Below are positions 1 through 9,940 of a stretch of DNA of 64,000 bases, piece after piece. The DNA is from Paraconiothyrium sp. Pb-2020 (Eukaryota > Ascomycota > Dothideomycetes > Pleosporales > Didymosphaeriaceae), in NCBI GenBank assembly GCA_022419385.1, contig JAJUBI010000001.1:930001-994000 (forward strand). The letters are read 5' to 3'. Both the position numbers and the translations under genes were made by a program. The notes beneath the pieces are model-generated. The model had not been told where the DNA came from and did no database searches. It saw nothing but the letters and a program-made list of their open reading frames with translations. Numbering within the stretch: the first letter of the stretch is position 1; each line of letters starts with the position of its first letter.

Positions 1-2
1 AG

Positions 3-1004
3 AAAAAGTCGAAGTCTCTGTCTGTAGACCTCGAGCAGATTGAGGAACAGATTGTTGCACGAAAGAAGCAGCTTGTTGGGCGTCACAAGCCGCTTCAACG
101 TCCGCATGTGATACCGAACATCAAGAAGAATCAGCGTCCGCCCCCTAAAATCAAGGAGGACTTTACCTCAGAGGTTTCGGATGATGATATGGAGACTGAT
201 TCTGAAGGTTCAGATTCCGAAGACGAGTTCTCCATGGAAGATGACTCCGCAGAGTCAGAAGATGAATACCACGAGAATGCTAACTTGTCACACGACCACA
301 TCGAGTACGTGAATTCCCACGACCTTCAGAATACCCCTGGTCATCGTTATTCCATAGAGTCCTACGACAGTCGCCTAGAACCTGGCAACGAACAATACGA
401 GAAGGACGACTTTCTTGTCGATGATGACGAGAGCGTAGTGATGGAAGAGAGCGAAGCCAGTGACGAGGAGGCTGATAGCGACGTCGATGACCTTGTAATC
501 AACATGGAGCGTGACCCCGTTCCTGTTGGTTATCAAACTACTGGTGGTTGTGTCCGCATGAACTCCCTCTTCTCGGACACAGACAATAGTCGTCGTTCTA
601 GTAGTGCGAAATCTTCCAACGCGACTCGTGTGGATCGTAGGTCTTCACAAAATAGCTTTAGTAGCCGCCGCTCTAGTTCTCTGTTCGTATCTGATCTTGT
701 TGGCGATCCATCGATTCCACACCAGCTTGCCCCGTGGCTTCAAACTGGCAAAGACGAGGTGGAAGCACCTCTCATTGCACAAGCGAGCGAAGAGGTCGTG
801 GAGGAGATTGTGGATGCGCTTGCTCTCTTCTCACGCCGTGTGAACCGGGACCGACCATCAGTCCGGCTTCGCCTTGCCGCAGCAGTCCTTGAGGACGAGG
901 AGATCCGATACCTATTGGAGGACGCAATTCGCACTGGTCTTGGTCGAAAGCTGTCTCTTGCGGACGGGAGCAAGCGCTGGAGTTTTGGTCCCAAGGGTCG
1001 ATAG
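3..1004 (+). CDS. Acidic serine-rich protein of unknown function, 3' part only
   Basis: The reading frame is open from the left edge (first full codon at base 3) to a TAG at 1002-1004, so the 5' end of the gene lies outside the window. The visible 333 residues start with a short charged stretch that could be helical (EQIEEQIVARKKQL). A long disordered acidic region rich in Asp/Glu/Ser follows, then an Arg/Ser-rich patch with runs such as RRSS that look like basophilic kinase sites. The end is a more ordered region of about 80 residues, predicted mostly helical. No catalytic motif or known domain is apparent. The acidic and SR-like composition suggests a nuclear protein, but that is only inference. 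An ATG seen at 106 is in another frame and is not the start. Confidence 0.7.
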   Translation, partial: KKSKSLSVDLEQIEEQIVARKKQLVGRHKPLQRPHVIPNIKKNQRPPPKIKEDFTSEVSDDDMETDSEGSDSEDEFSMEDDSAESEDEYHENANLSHDHIEYVNSHDLQNTPGHRYSIESYDSRLEPGNEQYEKDDFLVDDDESVVMEESEASDEEADSDVDDLVINMERDPVPVGYQTTGGCVRMNSLFSDTDNSRRSSSAKSSNATRVDRRSSQNSFSSRRSSSLFVSDLVGDPSIPHQLAPWLQTGKDEVEAPLIAQASEEVVEEIVDALALFSRRVNRDRPSVRLRLAAAVLEDEEIRYLLEDAIRTGLGRKLSLADGSKRWSFGPKGR

Positions 1005-1549
1005 AAGAGGTAAGTTTGTTTGACGTGCGGTGTATAGTTTGGTCCTTGGTTTGGCACCGAAGTAGGTATCTCAATGTAATGTCCTACACAGCGTCGCGAA
1101 TCACATAGGGTAATGAATCACTTTCCCCCTTTTAAAGTCTAACATTAGCATACAATAGATATACATTACAATTACCTATAGAATAGTTTCTTATAGCTAT
1201 TTCTGTATATCTATGTAGATCTATGATAGATTACTATAGTATTAAAAGTACTATAAATTCAATAAGTTATTAAACTACACCCTTTAGCTTGTTGTAACTT
1301 CAGGACTTTTCTCGAGGTTTATCATTGTGTACTCCAGCCACACGCCTGGCGTGATAACGGTGTTCACTCAAACTTTCGACGCTGCCGGGACATTTCTAAC
1401 TGCTCGCACTTCGTCGTCGCATAAACGCGCTGTACGCGGAGTGCTCTCTTCGACACTGTATCCTATCTCCCTAGCACTGCTGCATAAACTGACCTGATGC
1501 TTCCTAAAAACATCATATTAATGGAATCTATCTTAGTGTCCAGGTCCGG
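1005..1549. other. Intergenic region with AT-rich patch
   Basis: I see no convincing gene here. Bases about 1130-1290 are clearly richer in A/T than their surroundings, with many TATAG/CTATA words. The patch may be 3' UTR and terminator sequence, or a small remnant of repeat-induced point mutation. Confidence 0.4.
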
Positions 1550-3208
1550 CTACATCTTAATCATAACCTCTACCAAATTTTCCACGTTAGCCGACGTGCC
1601 CACGCATCTTGCTCCAGTACCATTGTTAGATTTATCCTTTTCGCCCCAACATATTCGAGTTCCTGCTCCCTTCCCCCAGTCATCGATCATATTCACGAGC
1701 TTCTCTATATTTCCGTACGCCGAAGACTGTGGTCCCTTGGGGCGTTTCAGCGCAAGATACGTTGCAAAAGACGCCAGAAGAAACACTGCGGCAGCGAGTG
1801 CAAACAGTGGATAAGGATGGTACAGGATCATCTGCTTTTGACCGACTGGGAAGCTGAGACCGAATAGCCAGTGGCACATGGGCTTCATAGTGAGGAGGAA
1901 GACGGTTGGCCACGCGGTGGCAGCTGCTTTCATTGCGTCTCTGCCAATGAGTGCGCCCCCGGTTTTGGGATCAAGTCTGCTCGCACGTCGCCAAGCGCGT
2001 TCGTCGCGGTGAAAATTTGCGAATTGCTCGGCTACATGAAGGGCGATGGTGTAGAGGAGCTGTAGTCCGGCGACGAACAGTATGTTGATGACCGCAATCC
2101 GTGATTCTACCCCCTTGCATGGACCGCTCTTAGTATCGACAAGAAAGAGTGGCCAATGAGCGCTCGAGGATGCATAACCTTCGGAGATGAAAGTAGTGTC
2201 TTGTCGATCAGTTAGGTTCCATGTAGTAAAGCCAGCTATCAAAAGCAGAGGGACGAGAAGCCATAGAAAGATGAGCATGTATCTTATGGAGCGCGAAGTG
2301 TTGATCATCGCGCAATGCTGGAGGCTGGAGTTGGGACTGATCGGTGCCTCGATTCTCTGTCGTCGAATATGCTGTGTTGCAAGAGCGGTATTCAAAGGGT
2401 CGGAATTCCAGGTCGCAATGTGGGAGCTGTAAGTCGGCACAAGCGTCCATGTTGCAAGGAGCGACAGAATCTGAATTGATAAGACTTTAGGGAGACTTAC
2501 ATACGCCACAAAAACACTTACAAGAATACAGCAGCCAAGTGTAATCATGCTCAAGGAACTGACTACCACATCGTCTCCTCCACCAGAATCCGAGGGTACA
2601 AGAACAAGTTGTGAAGCACAACTGTACGAAACGGTGATCGACAAGATCCACAAAGCATTAACAAACCACCGATTGGGCATCGAACGCTTCGCACTCGTGA
2701 AAAGCCGTAGATTTGAGTTGTGCCGCAGCTTGTCCTCATAGAACAGCGCCCATCGCAGCGACGTAGCGTGAATATAACCAAAACATTCCGTTGCCAAAGT
2801 TACCAACAAGTTGAGTGCAAGAAGCACGACTTCCGATGAGTGACTTGTGAGCCCTGGTACAGCGTAGTACGGCCATCTTTCACTATCATTTAGGAGTATC
2901 AGCTTGCCATCGCAAAATCCGGTTTGATATCCACGTAAAGCCCAGAACGCAGATCCTGTGCCAATCAAAGCAAATGACAAGATGTAGCAAAAGACGAGTC
3001 CTACAATGCACCACTTCTTGGTCCCGCGCGCCCTGTCAAAAGGCGGCAGAGGCGCCGAAATGTGATCGCAAGGTTCTTGTGGTGCGCATTCGCTGGAACT
3101 TTCAATCATTTGTTCAGGCGTTGTTGTTGACATGAGGGTCGAAGCCTCGTGCCGCCCAGCTTCGCAACGTGCAGCCAAGATAAGTTTTTTTGCACAGTAA
3201 GGCGTCAT
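1550..3208 (-). CDS. Multi-pass integral membrane protein, uncharacterised fungal family
   Basis: A single uninterrupted exon encodes 552 residues. Hydrophobic helices are visible near residues 65-92, 127-148, 183-205, 215-245, 318-338, 374-394, 436-455 and 468-490, giving about seven to eight membrane passes. The N-terminus is hydrophilic and probably cytosolic. A stretch after the second helix (RWALFYEDKL, then NSNLRLFTSAKR, then PNRW) resembles a motif seen in large families of uncharacterised membrane proteins of plant-associated Dothideomycetes; this is recollection, not a search. The first ATG is at 3208. A second in-frame ATG at 3133 (MSTTTPEQ) is a plausible alternative start, because the first 25 residues show nothing conserved. 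Function, substrate and membrane location are unknown. Confidence 0.72.
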   Translation of the reverse strand: MTPYCAKKLILAARCEAGRHEASTLMSTTTPEQMIESSSECAPQEPCDHISAPLPPFDRARGTKKWCIVGLVFCYILSFALIGTGSAFWALRGYQTGFCDGKLILLNDSERWPYYAVPGLTSHSSEVVLLALNLLVTLATECFGYIHATSLRWALFYEDKLRHNSNLRLFTSAKRSMPNRWFVNALWILSITVSYSCASQLVLVPSDSGGGDDVVVSSLSMITLGCCILVSVFVAYVSLPKVLSIQILSLLATWTLVPTYSSHIATWNSDPLNTALATQHIRRQRIEAPISPNSSLQHCAMINTSRSIRYMLIFLWLLVPLLLIAGFTTWNLTDRQDTTFISEGYASSSAHWPLFLVDTKSGPCKGVESRIAVINILFVAGLQLLYTIALHVAEQFANFHRDERAWRRASRLDPKTGGALIGRDAMKAAATAWPTVFLLTMKPMCHWLFGLSFPVGQKQMILYHPYPLFALAAAVFLLASFATYLALKRPKGPQSSAYGNIEKLVNMIDDWGKGAGTRICWGEKDKSNNGTGARCVGTSANVENLVEVMIKM

Positions 3209-4112
3209 AAGGCAATAATCCGCATGTTTCTAGATACATATGTTGTGTAACACTCACTGTATGAAATTCTAATTGGTGATCAAGTTCATGTATTTGAATT
3301 TAGCCGGCGACTTAGTTCCTTTCAGACACGGCTGATCCAATCGTCGAGCGCACGTATTCCAAGCTTGTCCATTTATACTCGTAGATGTTAGCCCCGTTGT
3401 AAATCAAGGGATGGCGAGAAAACACTAGGTCGACGGTTACTAACTCTGCTTATGATACAATAGCACCGATGTAACTAAATCTTAAGCCTTGCTCCCGAAA
3501 CATTTCTAACAGTATCTTAACTATACTCAAAATAAGATACAGCACATTATTGCCTTACTATTAGCTCCGCTTATGCTTCGGTGATATCATGCTGTTACAA
3601 TATACCTCAGTCTGCAGTCGATCAATATGGCGACCTAATATCAGAAACGCCATTATTGATCAAAAGATGCCCAATCCGTTCACTTTGTTGGGTACAGCCA
3701 CGCTGATTCTTGATCGTACAGATTGGGAGTATCATTGCGGAATAAGTACTCCCACGCGTCGTGGTAGTCTTGAGCAGTAATAAGACCACGAACCCGTCTC
3801 GAATCACTTCGAGATGTAGGAAAAGCATAATGTATTATAGAGCTATACTGCCATACAGGGTTACCTCGACAACATCAATGACAAGTTGCCAACGAATGCT
3901 GCCCTCATTCAGACAGATGATCATACATCTACACTCCGACTCTGATCCTTGCCGGGTAGATTTGAAGCAGATATTTTCAGTCCCCACTTCGCTACTCGAG
4001 ATCCCGGAGCCCCGCAGCTGAACACCAGCCGCACATTATCCTCACCGACACATCTCAACAATCTGTAAGTACCACGTCCATCTACAACTCTCGTTCCATA
4101 CCGCTCTCAAGA
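3209..4112. other. Intergenic region, no recognised feature
   Basis: This is the shared upstream side of the membrane-protein gene (minus strand) and the small NLR-type gene (plus strand). Only short open frames without recognisable content are present. CA/CT-rich stretches before 4113 are compatible with a fungal 5' UTR. Confidence 0.4.
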
Positions 4113-4799
4113 ATGGATCCGTTATCTATTGCCATGTCTGCCATATCAGCCTTAGCGGTGTACACACGCGTTCTTCGTTACGCACAAGGTTTGTACACTG
4201 AGACGCGAGGGGGTGACTGGGACATTTTCTCAGGCCGTCACATGGACATTTTTGACCTGAGAGCTAGTACTAATAATCCCCCAGACGTTCTTTTAGACAG
4301 CAACACGCACACTATCGAGCAGCTATCCAATTTGCCAGAGCAGGCTGATGCGACCTGTCGGGTGTATAGAGTGCATGAAGCTTATCAGGACGAGGTGTTT
4401 GAAGTGTACTGCGAGCAGTTGTTAGGCTGACTTCAATCGCAGCATGTTTAACTCCGCTGCATCACCAGACGACCAGATGCCGTGGTGGCAGGAGGGTATC
4501 AGTACCTTTGGGTCGGGAGCTAATCTTGAGGGGCTCTTTGAGGGCGTCGTGCAATGCTCTGTAAGAGTGAGATGCGTATGGCGTGAAAAATGTATGCACA
4601 GTAGGCTGTGATCACCATCTGTCCAACAGAGTGAAGCTAAGCCGGTGCTAAGGCTTCATTCTATGTAAAACTGCAGCAGCTCATCATAGAAAGAATCGAC
4701 GCAGCAGACACACGAATGATGGCGCTGCTACAGGACGCGAGCTCGGACGAGTGTCGGAAAACATTAGAAACGTTCAACCCTCTTTTGCCGCAAATCTAG
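4113..4799 (+). CDS. Small protein with an NLR/STAND-type N-terminal domain, no NACHT
   Basis: The protein opens MDPLSIAMSAISAL, the hydrophobic start typical of the fungal N-terminal domain found on NACHT/NB-ARC STAND receptors. My model has three exons: 4113-4363, 4443-4560 and 4653-4799, giving about 171 residues. Intron 2 has a strong donor (GTAAGA at 4561). Intron 1 (GTATAG...CGCAG) ends with a GCTGAC branch-like sequence, but its donor is weaker; a 46-bp alternative starting GTTTGA at 4397 also keeps frame. The middle exon encodes MFNSAASPDDQMPWWQEG and the last exon an amphipathic helix containing LIIERIDAADTRMMALLQDA, ending in TAG. No P-loop, repeat or effector domain follows before the next gene, which is convergent and whose stop codon lies 74 bases away. 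It may be a free-standing N-terminal (signalling or decoy) protein or the remnant of a larger receptor. Confidence 0.5.
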
Positions 4800-4873
4800 C
4801 TTCCAACGATCGCAGTTGTGCAAAGCAAACAAGGGTCCAAATTGATAAAGACTTCTGCGTTTGTATTATATCA

Positions 4874-5908
4874 TTATGGCCCCTCTTGCAACCACGAACA
4901 GAAAAAAGAGTCGTCCACTTCCTCTGCCTCAGCTGGAATTCCATTGTCTTGATTATACGTCGTTGTTGACTCAACCATGAAGTCGAATTTGAGATGCAGA
5001 ACATCCTGACTTGTCCACGTAGTAGCGTGATCATTGTACTCCTGATGAAGCGTGGCGCACAGCGGTGTTGTTGCATTGTAGTGCCGCGCAATACGTTCAC
5101 GGATGAGACTTTGCCCCGGTTTGCCGAAAAATGCCATCCTATCCATGGTTGATGGTTCCATCCCAGCAAGGAAGAAGCGGAGCAGCACTTCATCCTCTTT
5201 AACAGTCCATTCTCGCGGCTCCTCGTACAGATATCTTCTTCTGTTCTCATCGGCTGCTTTCTCTTCGTGTTTAGAAAGGGGAACTAAAAACTCGAAATGT
5301 CCGTTCAGAACATCCTCAATTGTCCATCTGGTGATACGTTCAATGCCGAGACGCCGATTGTAAAGTTCCAGAAGCCGACGGTACAGTTCCGATCTTGGAT
5401 CTCTATGTAGCGCGATACGCTCGCGGATAAAAGTCAGGGTAATTTTGCCAAATAAGCCCAAGAGCTGAATATCTGGAGGTTCCATCAGAGCAATGTCAAG
5501 GCGCAGCAAGACTTCATCCTCTCTACCGCCCCACTGAAGCGGTTTGTCCAGGAATTGTCGTTGCTTCACCTCGAGGGCAGCTTGTTCTGCATTTTCCTTT
5601 ACGATGACAATGCGCCGTCTGATGAAATAGAGGGGCAAACGCATCATTACCTGTATCGCGAATATGGTATAACCGGTTGCTAGTAGTCTAACAAGCTCTT
5701 GCTCCTTTCGTTCGTCCCAAGGGTCAGTGCCCACCATGCCCCTTTGCAAGCACCCATAGCGGTTCATGGCGCCAGGCACGTGGCAGGTCGGTCCTAGACG
5801 TTCAACCGTCTCCTCCCATGTGTAGTGACCGGGACCATCGCGCATACGTAGTAGCAATAGGTCTCGTTTTGGCGTCCAGATGTAATTGGAGACTTGCGAT
5901 CTGGGCAT
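4874..5908 (-). CDS. Myb/SANT-like repeat protein
   Basis: An intronless frame of 344 residues from ATG 5908. It holds repeated Myb-like modules: NYIWTPKRDLLLLRM near the start, LQWGGREDEVLLRL in the middle and REWTVKEDEVLLRFF further on. The last two are each followed by a GLFGK or AFFGK loop and an IRERIA helix. The Trp-x-x-x-(E/D)DE-x-LLR spacing matches the first helix of SANT/Myb folds, so DNA or chromatin binding is the likely role. The open frame continues upstream to 6124 through a hydrophobic stretch, but that part has no Myb content and the ATG at 5908 is immediately before the first repeat, so I chose it. The C-terminus is acidic. No transcription-factor subfamily could be named. 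Confidence 0.6.
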   Translation of the reverse strand: MPRSQVSNYIWTPKRDLLLLRMRDGPGHYTWEETVERLGPTCHVPGAMNRYGCLQRGMVGTDPWDERKEQELVRLLATGYTIFAIQVMMRLPLYFIRRRIVIVKENAEQAALEVKQRQFLDKPLQWGGREDEVLLRLDIALMEPPDIQLLGLFGKITLTFIRERIALHRDPRSELYRRLLELYNRRLGIERITRWTIEDVLNGHFEFLVPLSKHEEKAADENRRRYLYEEPREWTVKEDEVLLRFFLAGMEPSTMDRMAFFGKPGQSLIRERIARHYNATTPLCATLHQEYNDHATTWTSQDVLHLKFDFMVESTTTYNQDNGIPAEAEEVDDSFFCSWLQEGP

Positions 5909-6393
5909 GTCGCATGTGTAACTGTAAATTGTAACGCAGGGCAAGCTCGTTCTGTGGCGCGATATGTGGTGGTATGACAGCAACGAAAGATCAACGTTAT
6001 CGGTGATGCATGAAGATGACCGAAAGAAAGGATACTGGAGAAGTGTGAAAGCCAGAAGCCAAAGGCCAATGGTGAGAGAAAACGTCACCGGCAGCGTCCA
6101 GAGCAGCGGCGCTCCTTCCCACATCGAACTGTTTGAAGGTGCGCTCGCGGTGCTAGCTTAGGAGCAAAGCAGTTGCATGGACATGGCAATGGAAGCCACG
6201 ACCTACAGGTCGCTTGCACACGATGATCGAGTTTGAACATTGGAAGCTTGACTATAACTTTACATTTATTCCATTGAATGGAATCACATTCTCGCTAGAG
6301 CACCGGTAACGCCAAACCATGCATAACAATACGCCGCACTGATGCTCAACACGCTGAATACAACATTTGGACTTCACATGAGTCTTCCAGCCT
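5909..6393. other. Intergenic region between two minus-strand genes
   Basis: It contains the 5' flank of the Myb-like gene and the 3' flank of the spindle pole body gene. An open frame on the minus strand reaches 6124 but carries only a hydrophobic, family-less stretch and is treated as non-coding. Confidence 0.4.
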
Positions 6394-9300
6394 CTACCTA
6401 GCAAAGCTCAACTGCTGCCGCCCAGGCGTAGTTGTCTTCCCACTGCGCCTCCTCATGCTCTCTAGCGTCTTCACAATCTGCACATGCACCTTGCGGTTGG
6501 CTGCCCATGCTTCGCTCAACTTCTTCATTCGTATCGCGGCCATGACAGCCAGGCCAGCTGCCTTTAGTGTCGGCTTCTTCGCGTGGATCGAGACATCAGG
6601 TGTTATGCCCATCTCTGAGATGAGGTGGAGGTCTTCTTGATTGCTATGACAACATTAGCCAATTGACAGTGGAATTGCGAGAACGTTGATATACCATTGA
6701 TTGTACACCTCGATCATCATGAGGAAGAATCGCTTCTGATAGCCGAGGGATTCGCGGAAGCCTTCGGCGCGAACGCATCGTGCGCGGAGGAATTGGATCT
6801 GCTTCGCGAGACCATTGATCTCTTTTATATGGCGCTTTTCGAGAGCCTGGGTTTGGGCACCGAGATCCATCGCTTCATTCGCCGCCTTCTGCTGGGCGGA
6901 TTTGATTGAGGCTTGCAAAAGCCGATATTGGCTTTCCTTTTCGCGAAGTTGCGATTGCAAATCACAGAGTTCGCTCTGAAGGTCTCGCAGCTGTTGCTCG
7001 AAGATAGACTTCTGATCGCGTTGGGAGGCTTTGAACTCGGATTGGAGTCGGCGATGCTGGGCATCTTTCTCGCGGATGGACGATTCAAGGTTTCGAATCT
7101 TCTCGTTCAGAGCGCTTCCCTGCTCGCGCTGTGAAGCTCTGGCTTCGTTTTGGAGAGAGATCTGCTCGCGTTCCTTGTCGCGGAGCATTGACTCGAGCAC
7201 TGAGATCTTGTCTTCCAAGGAAGTCTTCTCATCGTTGACTTCGTCTACCTGCTCCTGGAGCACGTCGATCTCGTCGTCCAGATCTTGCTTGTCTTGCTCC
7301 ATCTGAGTCTTGAGCGATTCCAGTGCCTCCAATCTTTCGGTGGCCAACCGCTGTAGAGCGTCCACCTCACCCTTGCGGACGTTCATTTCTGTTCGTAAAG
7401 ATTCGAGCTCATCGTCACGTTCTCGGACTAGGCCTTGCATGACATCGAGCTGGGTGCCTGGTTCATCGGCATGGTTTCGGAGCGCATCTAGCTCTGCGTC
7501 GCGTTCCGAGATGGTCCTTCGTGCGTTTTCCAGATCACGAGAACGGTCACTCATTTCACTCCGTAGCTGCTTAAGCTCTTGAAGTGTGGTGTCCAATTTC
7601 CTCTGAAGGCTCTGTGCATTGCGCTCGCTAGACTGAAGCGAGCTCTGCAGGTTTGCGAGGTCGCGCGATAAAGCGTCGCGCTCGCGAGTGACTCTTTGCA
7701 AAGCTTCGATCTGGCTGTCCTTACTGGATAAGTTCGATCGAAGACCATTGATCTCCTGAGTGGCATTATCTCGTTCTCGAAGAATTGTGTCGAAGTTGTC
7801 CAAGTCCCGTTCTTTCTGAGCGAGCGCTTGACGGAGCTGGTGCACCTGTCGCTCGTATGATGTGGTTTCCTGCTGCAGACGCGTGGCTTTTTGCACCGCA
7901 TCTTGAAGCTGCTTGCGGTAGTCGTCCAATTCATCCACTTTGATCTCTGCATCATCGACCCTTGACTGAAGAAGCTGAATCTCCACGTTCTTCTCACGTG
8001 TAACATCGAGCACCCTTTGACGCGCATCGCGAGCGGCCTGTTGCGCGAGCTGGACTTGGCCGTCGCCCTGTGATTCAGCAAGCTGTAATCTCTCATGCAA
8101 CGCGTCCAGCTCGGATTGCTTCTCATTCTCGAGAGTTTCCAGTTGCCGTCGTAGCGCTTTGGCCTCTATATCTTTCTCTCGTTCGACATTTCGTAGCCGC
8201 TCTTCAAGCTGGGATACCGCCTGCTGCTTCTCCTCTTCGACTTCGTTCAATTGCTTCTCCGCTTCATCTAGTTGTTGTTCGAGCTCGCGCAGCTCTTGGT
8301 CTTTGCCCTCAGATGCATTGTCGAGCCTGTCCTGCAGTGTATCGATCTCAGCGTCCTTCGAGCGTGTCGTGGTTTTGAGCTCTTCCTCCAAGACTTCAAT
8401 CCGCTCAGCTTGCTGCTCGATCTGGCGTTGCTTCTCCTCCGCCTGTGTTCCGCCTGTTTGTTCAAGCGAGCGCAGCTGTTCCTCGAGGTTCTTGATTTTT
8501 TGGGCTTGCTCGTCTAACTGACGGTCCTTTTCCTGTAATACCTCATCATCGCCACCTTGTGTCCTGAGCTGCACTTCCAGCTTCTCGATTTTTTCTTCAT
8601 ATTCGTCCAGTTGCCGGTCTCGGTCTGCAAGCTCAGCTCTTGCGCTTTCTAGCTCAGAGTTCACTTTCTCGAGCTCTTCCTGGTCGCCGCGTGCTTCCTC
8701 TAATTTGTCTTCGAGTTGTTCTACCTCGGCAGCACGCTCGTCGGCGATCCGTCGCAATTCATCCATCTCTTCGCGCATGCCTTCGTCAGCGTGCCGCCGT
8801 TTAACCTTCTCGGCGTACTCCTTCAGTTGCTGTCTGCACGATTCGAGGTCCTTCTCCGAACTCTTCAGGGCCTTCATATGCTTCTGGATGTCGCGTGCCA
8901 TCTGAACCTTATCCGTTTTCAGGCTGACATTCTCCTCCATTGTTTGTCTATTGAAATCGGGTCCCATCTTTTTGAGACCCTCTTCCAAGAAGTGAATTTT
9001 GAGCTTGAGGCCGAAGTTCTCTTTGTCGATTTGTTCGAGACGCTACTCTTGGTCAGATTTCTAGAACGTGCTTGCCAATGGTTTGCTAGCGTTGCGAGCG
9101 CCCACGTCCATCGAATTGTATAGCCACTTACAGCTTCCTGTTCCCTGAGTGTGAGACCTTTACCGTCGTCGAATTCGCCCTCGGGTCGCTTTCGTAGCGC
9201 CATTGGCGTGCTCACATCGCTTGAGTCAGCTGCGAGAGGAACCGGCGTCTGGCTGCCAACACCAGACTCGCTAAATGAGCTGGACAACGCGTTCATTGTG

Positions 9301-9629
9301 CTTGCTTCGGGTAAGGGCGTGCCCCCCAGTTCAAATCCTTTTTTCAAAGCAGCTGGCGTAGCGAGGCCGCCCTTGAGTATACCGTTCACTTGCCGCGTTC
9401 GATTCGCCGTTGCACTCTTCATTAGCGGTGTGAACTCGACCTTTCCGGCGGGATTGCGTAAGGCCGCAAGGGGGTTTCGTGGCGTTCGCGCGCCATTTGG
9501 CTGTTTGAAAAGGTTATCGCGATCAGCGGGTGCCTGAAAAGACTCGAGCTCAGTGAAGTCGACGCCGGTTGCGCTCATACGCGTCGCGTCGCCGCGCTCG
9601 GTGCGCGGTGTGTCGAGAAAATGCGCCAT
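6394..9629 (-). CDS. pcp1: Pericentrin-like spindle pole body protein (Pcp1/PcpA type)
   Basis: Three exons on the minus strand (9629-9132, 9042-6695, 6643-6394) encode 1031 residues. Introns are 89 and 51 bp with GTAAGT and GTATAT donors. Residues 1-160 are disordered and basic. A centrosomin motif 1 (Cnn_1N) begins at about 161 (LREQEARLEQIDKENFGLKL) and is only complete when intron 1 is removed, which confirms the join. Residues about 200-900 are almost pure coiled coil. A PACT centrosome-targeting region runs from 904 (HIKEINGLAKQIQFLRARC) across intron 2 to about 1000 (YNQCNQEDLHLISEMGI). Cnn_1N recruits gamma-tubulin complexes and PACT anchors the protein at the spindle pole body, so the expected job is microtubule nucleation. 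ApsB/Mto1 also has a Cnn motif; the PACT end favours Pcp1/PcpA. Transcribed divergently from the SGT1 gene. Confidence 0.85.
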
Positions 9630-9940
9630 AGTAGAGATGCTCCTGTTAATTCATGAGCGAAAGAAATGCAGGGTACGCGGCGCGCCGATACTGTGGGAGG
9701 AATACTTACTACGTACGTGATTGCAGAGTAAACAAACATCGAACACGTCGGTTGTGGTCCGTGCCGTAGCGCATGAGGCTGGGCTAACCTGGGATGGGAA
9801 GGCGTGACCGAGGTATGGGGATTCGCCTGCCAAGGCTACATCCAGCTCGAGATTTTTGTGATTCTCCGTCTGAACTCACTGCAACGCCCACCACCGCCAT
9901 ACAGTACGCGCATTGTGGCCACACGCGTGACCGCTGAAAT
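9630..9940. promoter_or_regulatory. Shared divergent promoter of the pcp1-like and SGT1/ecdysoneless genes
   Basis: Only 311 bases separate the two start codons, so both promoters and 5' UTRs must lie here. No clear TATA box or known operator is visible. Confidence 0.5.

Noticed and set aside
7551..8126. Long alternative frame within the spindle pole body gene
   Set aside because: It overlaps the coiled-coil coding region in another frame; repetitive codon use in coiled coils produces such shadows.
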